DNA of 64,000 nucleotides from NCBI RefSeq assembly GCF_000337795.1, contig NZ_AOLP01000019.1, forward strand, positions 372,001-436,000, written 5' to 3'. The notes below the pieces were generated by a model. The model was given only the letters and a program-made list of their open reading frames with translations. It was not told where the DNA came from and made no database searches. A program made the position numbers and the translations under genes. Each line of letters starts with the position of its first letter. Position 1 is the first letter of the stretch. This DNA comes from Haloferax denitrificans ATCC 35960. Its GTDB lineage: Archaea > Halobacteriota > Halobacteria > Halobacteriales > Haloferacaceae. Shown piece after piece: positions 63,345 to 64,000 of this stretch.

Positions 63345-63817
63345 GCGACCTGCGGAAGTTCGGCGAGTCGGCGGCGAACGCCGTCCTCGAACGGGTCGGC
63401 CGCGGCGTCAGCCAGATGCAGGAGCGCAAGCCGCTGGCCCACGACCTGCTCGAATCCGAGGACGCCTACCTCGTCGTCTTCGACGCGCCCGGCGCGCGCG
63501 CCGAGGACGTGCAGGTCCGCTTCCTCGACGGCGAAGTCGAGATTCGCATCGACCGCTTCCGCGACTTCCACGAGGGCTACGAGATGCGGTTCCCCGGCCG
63601 CGGTCTCACGCTCTCGGGGAAGGCGACCATCCCCTCCGACGCCTCGGTCGAGGCCGCCGAGGGAACCGCCACAGTCGGCAAGAACGGCACGCTCCAGATT
63701 CGGATTCCCAAGGACGAGCGCGCGAGCGACATCGCCGTGACCGAGGCGGAAGACGAAGGCGAGGCCGATGCCGACGACGAGGTCGACTTCGGCGACGTGG
63801 ACGACCAAGACGCCTGA
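63341..63817 (+). CDS. Hsp20/alpha-crystallin-like small heat-shock protein
   Basis: 158 residues from ATG 63341. A short N-terminal arm, the alpha-crystallin core ('SEDAYLVVFDAPGARAEDVQVRF' in pieces, 'MRFPGRGLTLSGKATIPSDAS', 'VEAAEGTATVGKNGTLQIRIPK'), and a strongly acidic tail (last 25 residues), typical of halophile versions. The C-terminal I-x-I anchor is weak. Binds unfolded proteins. Coupled to the zinc micro-protein. Confidence 0.88.
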   Translation: MSDLRKFGESAANAVLERVGRGVSQMQERKPLAHDLLESEDAYLVVFDAPGARAEDVQVRFLDGEVEIRIDRFRDFHEGYEMRFPGRGLTLSGKATIPSDASVEAAEGTATVGKNGTLQIRIPKDERASDIAVTEAEDEGEADADDEVDFGDVDDQDA

Positions 63818-63861
63818 GCTAAGTTTCGGACGCGACGACCACAACGCATCCCCTTTTCGCG

Positions 63862-64000
63862 CTAGTCGCCGTCGAGCGTCATCCCCTCGACCACCGCGAA
63901 CTCCTCGTCGCCGTCGAAGCGGCGGGGGTCGAACGCGGCCGGAATCGCCTCCTGCCCGTCGCCGAGCACCGCCTCCGCGAGTCGCTCGCCGATTGCCGGG
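63862..64000 (-). CDS. C-terminus of a probable FAD-dependent oxidoreductase, partial
   Basis: Only the last 45 residues are in the window, ending at the TAG at 63862. 'PAIGERLAEAVLGDGQEAIP' followed by an FDPRRF stretch is typical of the C-terminal end of DadA/sarcosine-oxidase-type flavoproteins ('G...LA...L.G......F.P.RF'), so the call is by family pattern. The stop codon is part of a CTAG. The rest lies outside the window. Confidence 0.6.
   Translation of the reverse strand, partial: PAIGERLAEAVLGDGQEAIPAAFDPRRFDGDEEFAVVEGMTLDGD

Noticed and set aside
1..64000. CRISPR array, insertion sequence, prophage or defence island
   Set aside because: No regularly spaced direct repeats, transposase, integrase or phage genes seen; gene content is core metabolism.

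Overview
The window reads as a core-chromosome segment of a halophilic archaeon, almost certainly Haloferax and close to H. volcanii. The evidence is high GC, very acidic proteins, mostly leaderless genes with TATA-like boxes about 25-30 bases before the start, and archaeal markers: glycerol-1-phosphate dehydrogenase, TFB, LonB, a thermosome subunit, archaeal shikimate enzymes and AglD. A Zim-type CTAG methyltransferase and the gene order also fit my memory of the H. volcanii chromosome, but I could not run a comparison and do not name the species. I see no rRNA, tRNA, CRISPR array, insertion sequence or prophage.

1-17.7 kb: an alpha/beta hydrolase cut by the window edge; a minus-strand run with a B12-binding mutase subunit and MeaB, an S9 peptidase, a GIY-YIG-like protein and an MTH865-like protein; an M42 aminopeptidase; a truncated halocyanin; a glycosyltransferase; a DUF420 protein; egsA for archaeal lipid backbones; a LysE exporter; a coupled DtxR-type regulator and GDT1-type metal transporter; a threonine synthase homologue lacking its PLP lysine; a flavin amine oxidase; a metallophosphoesterase divergent from a winged-helix regulator; and a membrane J-domain protein. 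17.8-27.3 kb: phosphoenolpyruvate synthase and pyruvate kinase flank a MfnA-type decarboxylase, a VTT membrane protein, methionyl-tRNA synthetase and two tandem paralogous surface proteins. 27.7-38.8 kb: a membrane-anchored Mrr-like protein, NfeD and stomatin (probable membrane-domain module), two winged-helix proteins, aglD, DUF84 NTPase, a BtuF-like protein, TFB, the CTAG methyltransferase and a zinc-ribbon membrane protein.

38.8-45.6 kb is an aromatic amino-acid block: trpC-trpB-trpA run into the ADH synthase gene, with dehydroquinate synthase II further along the same strand. Before trpC lie two TGTACA boxes exactly 21 bp apart over the predicted TATA box, matching the TRP box known for TrpY in methanogens. 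An active Ogt methyltransferase lies in this block; a paralogue with Asp in place of the acceptor Cys lies just beyond it. 45.6-64 kb: the CPBP protease-lonB pair, the nadM-SAM hydrolase-UPF0126 operon, an amino-acid permease, thermosome subunit, HalOD1 and bacterio-opsin-activator-type proteins, an amidohydrolase-fold protein without metal ligands, a glycosyltransferase, a methyltransferase, small zinc proteins, an MBL hydrolase, a YkgJ protein, a TRAM protein, a radical SAM protein with a helix-hairpin-helix tail, an Hsp20, and the C-terminus of a probable FAD oxidoreductase.

I found no large new multi-gene system. The best leads are local: the trp operator, the family members missing catalytic residues, the near absence of CTAG next to its methyltransferase, and a few structured or unusually long intergenic regions.
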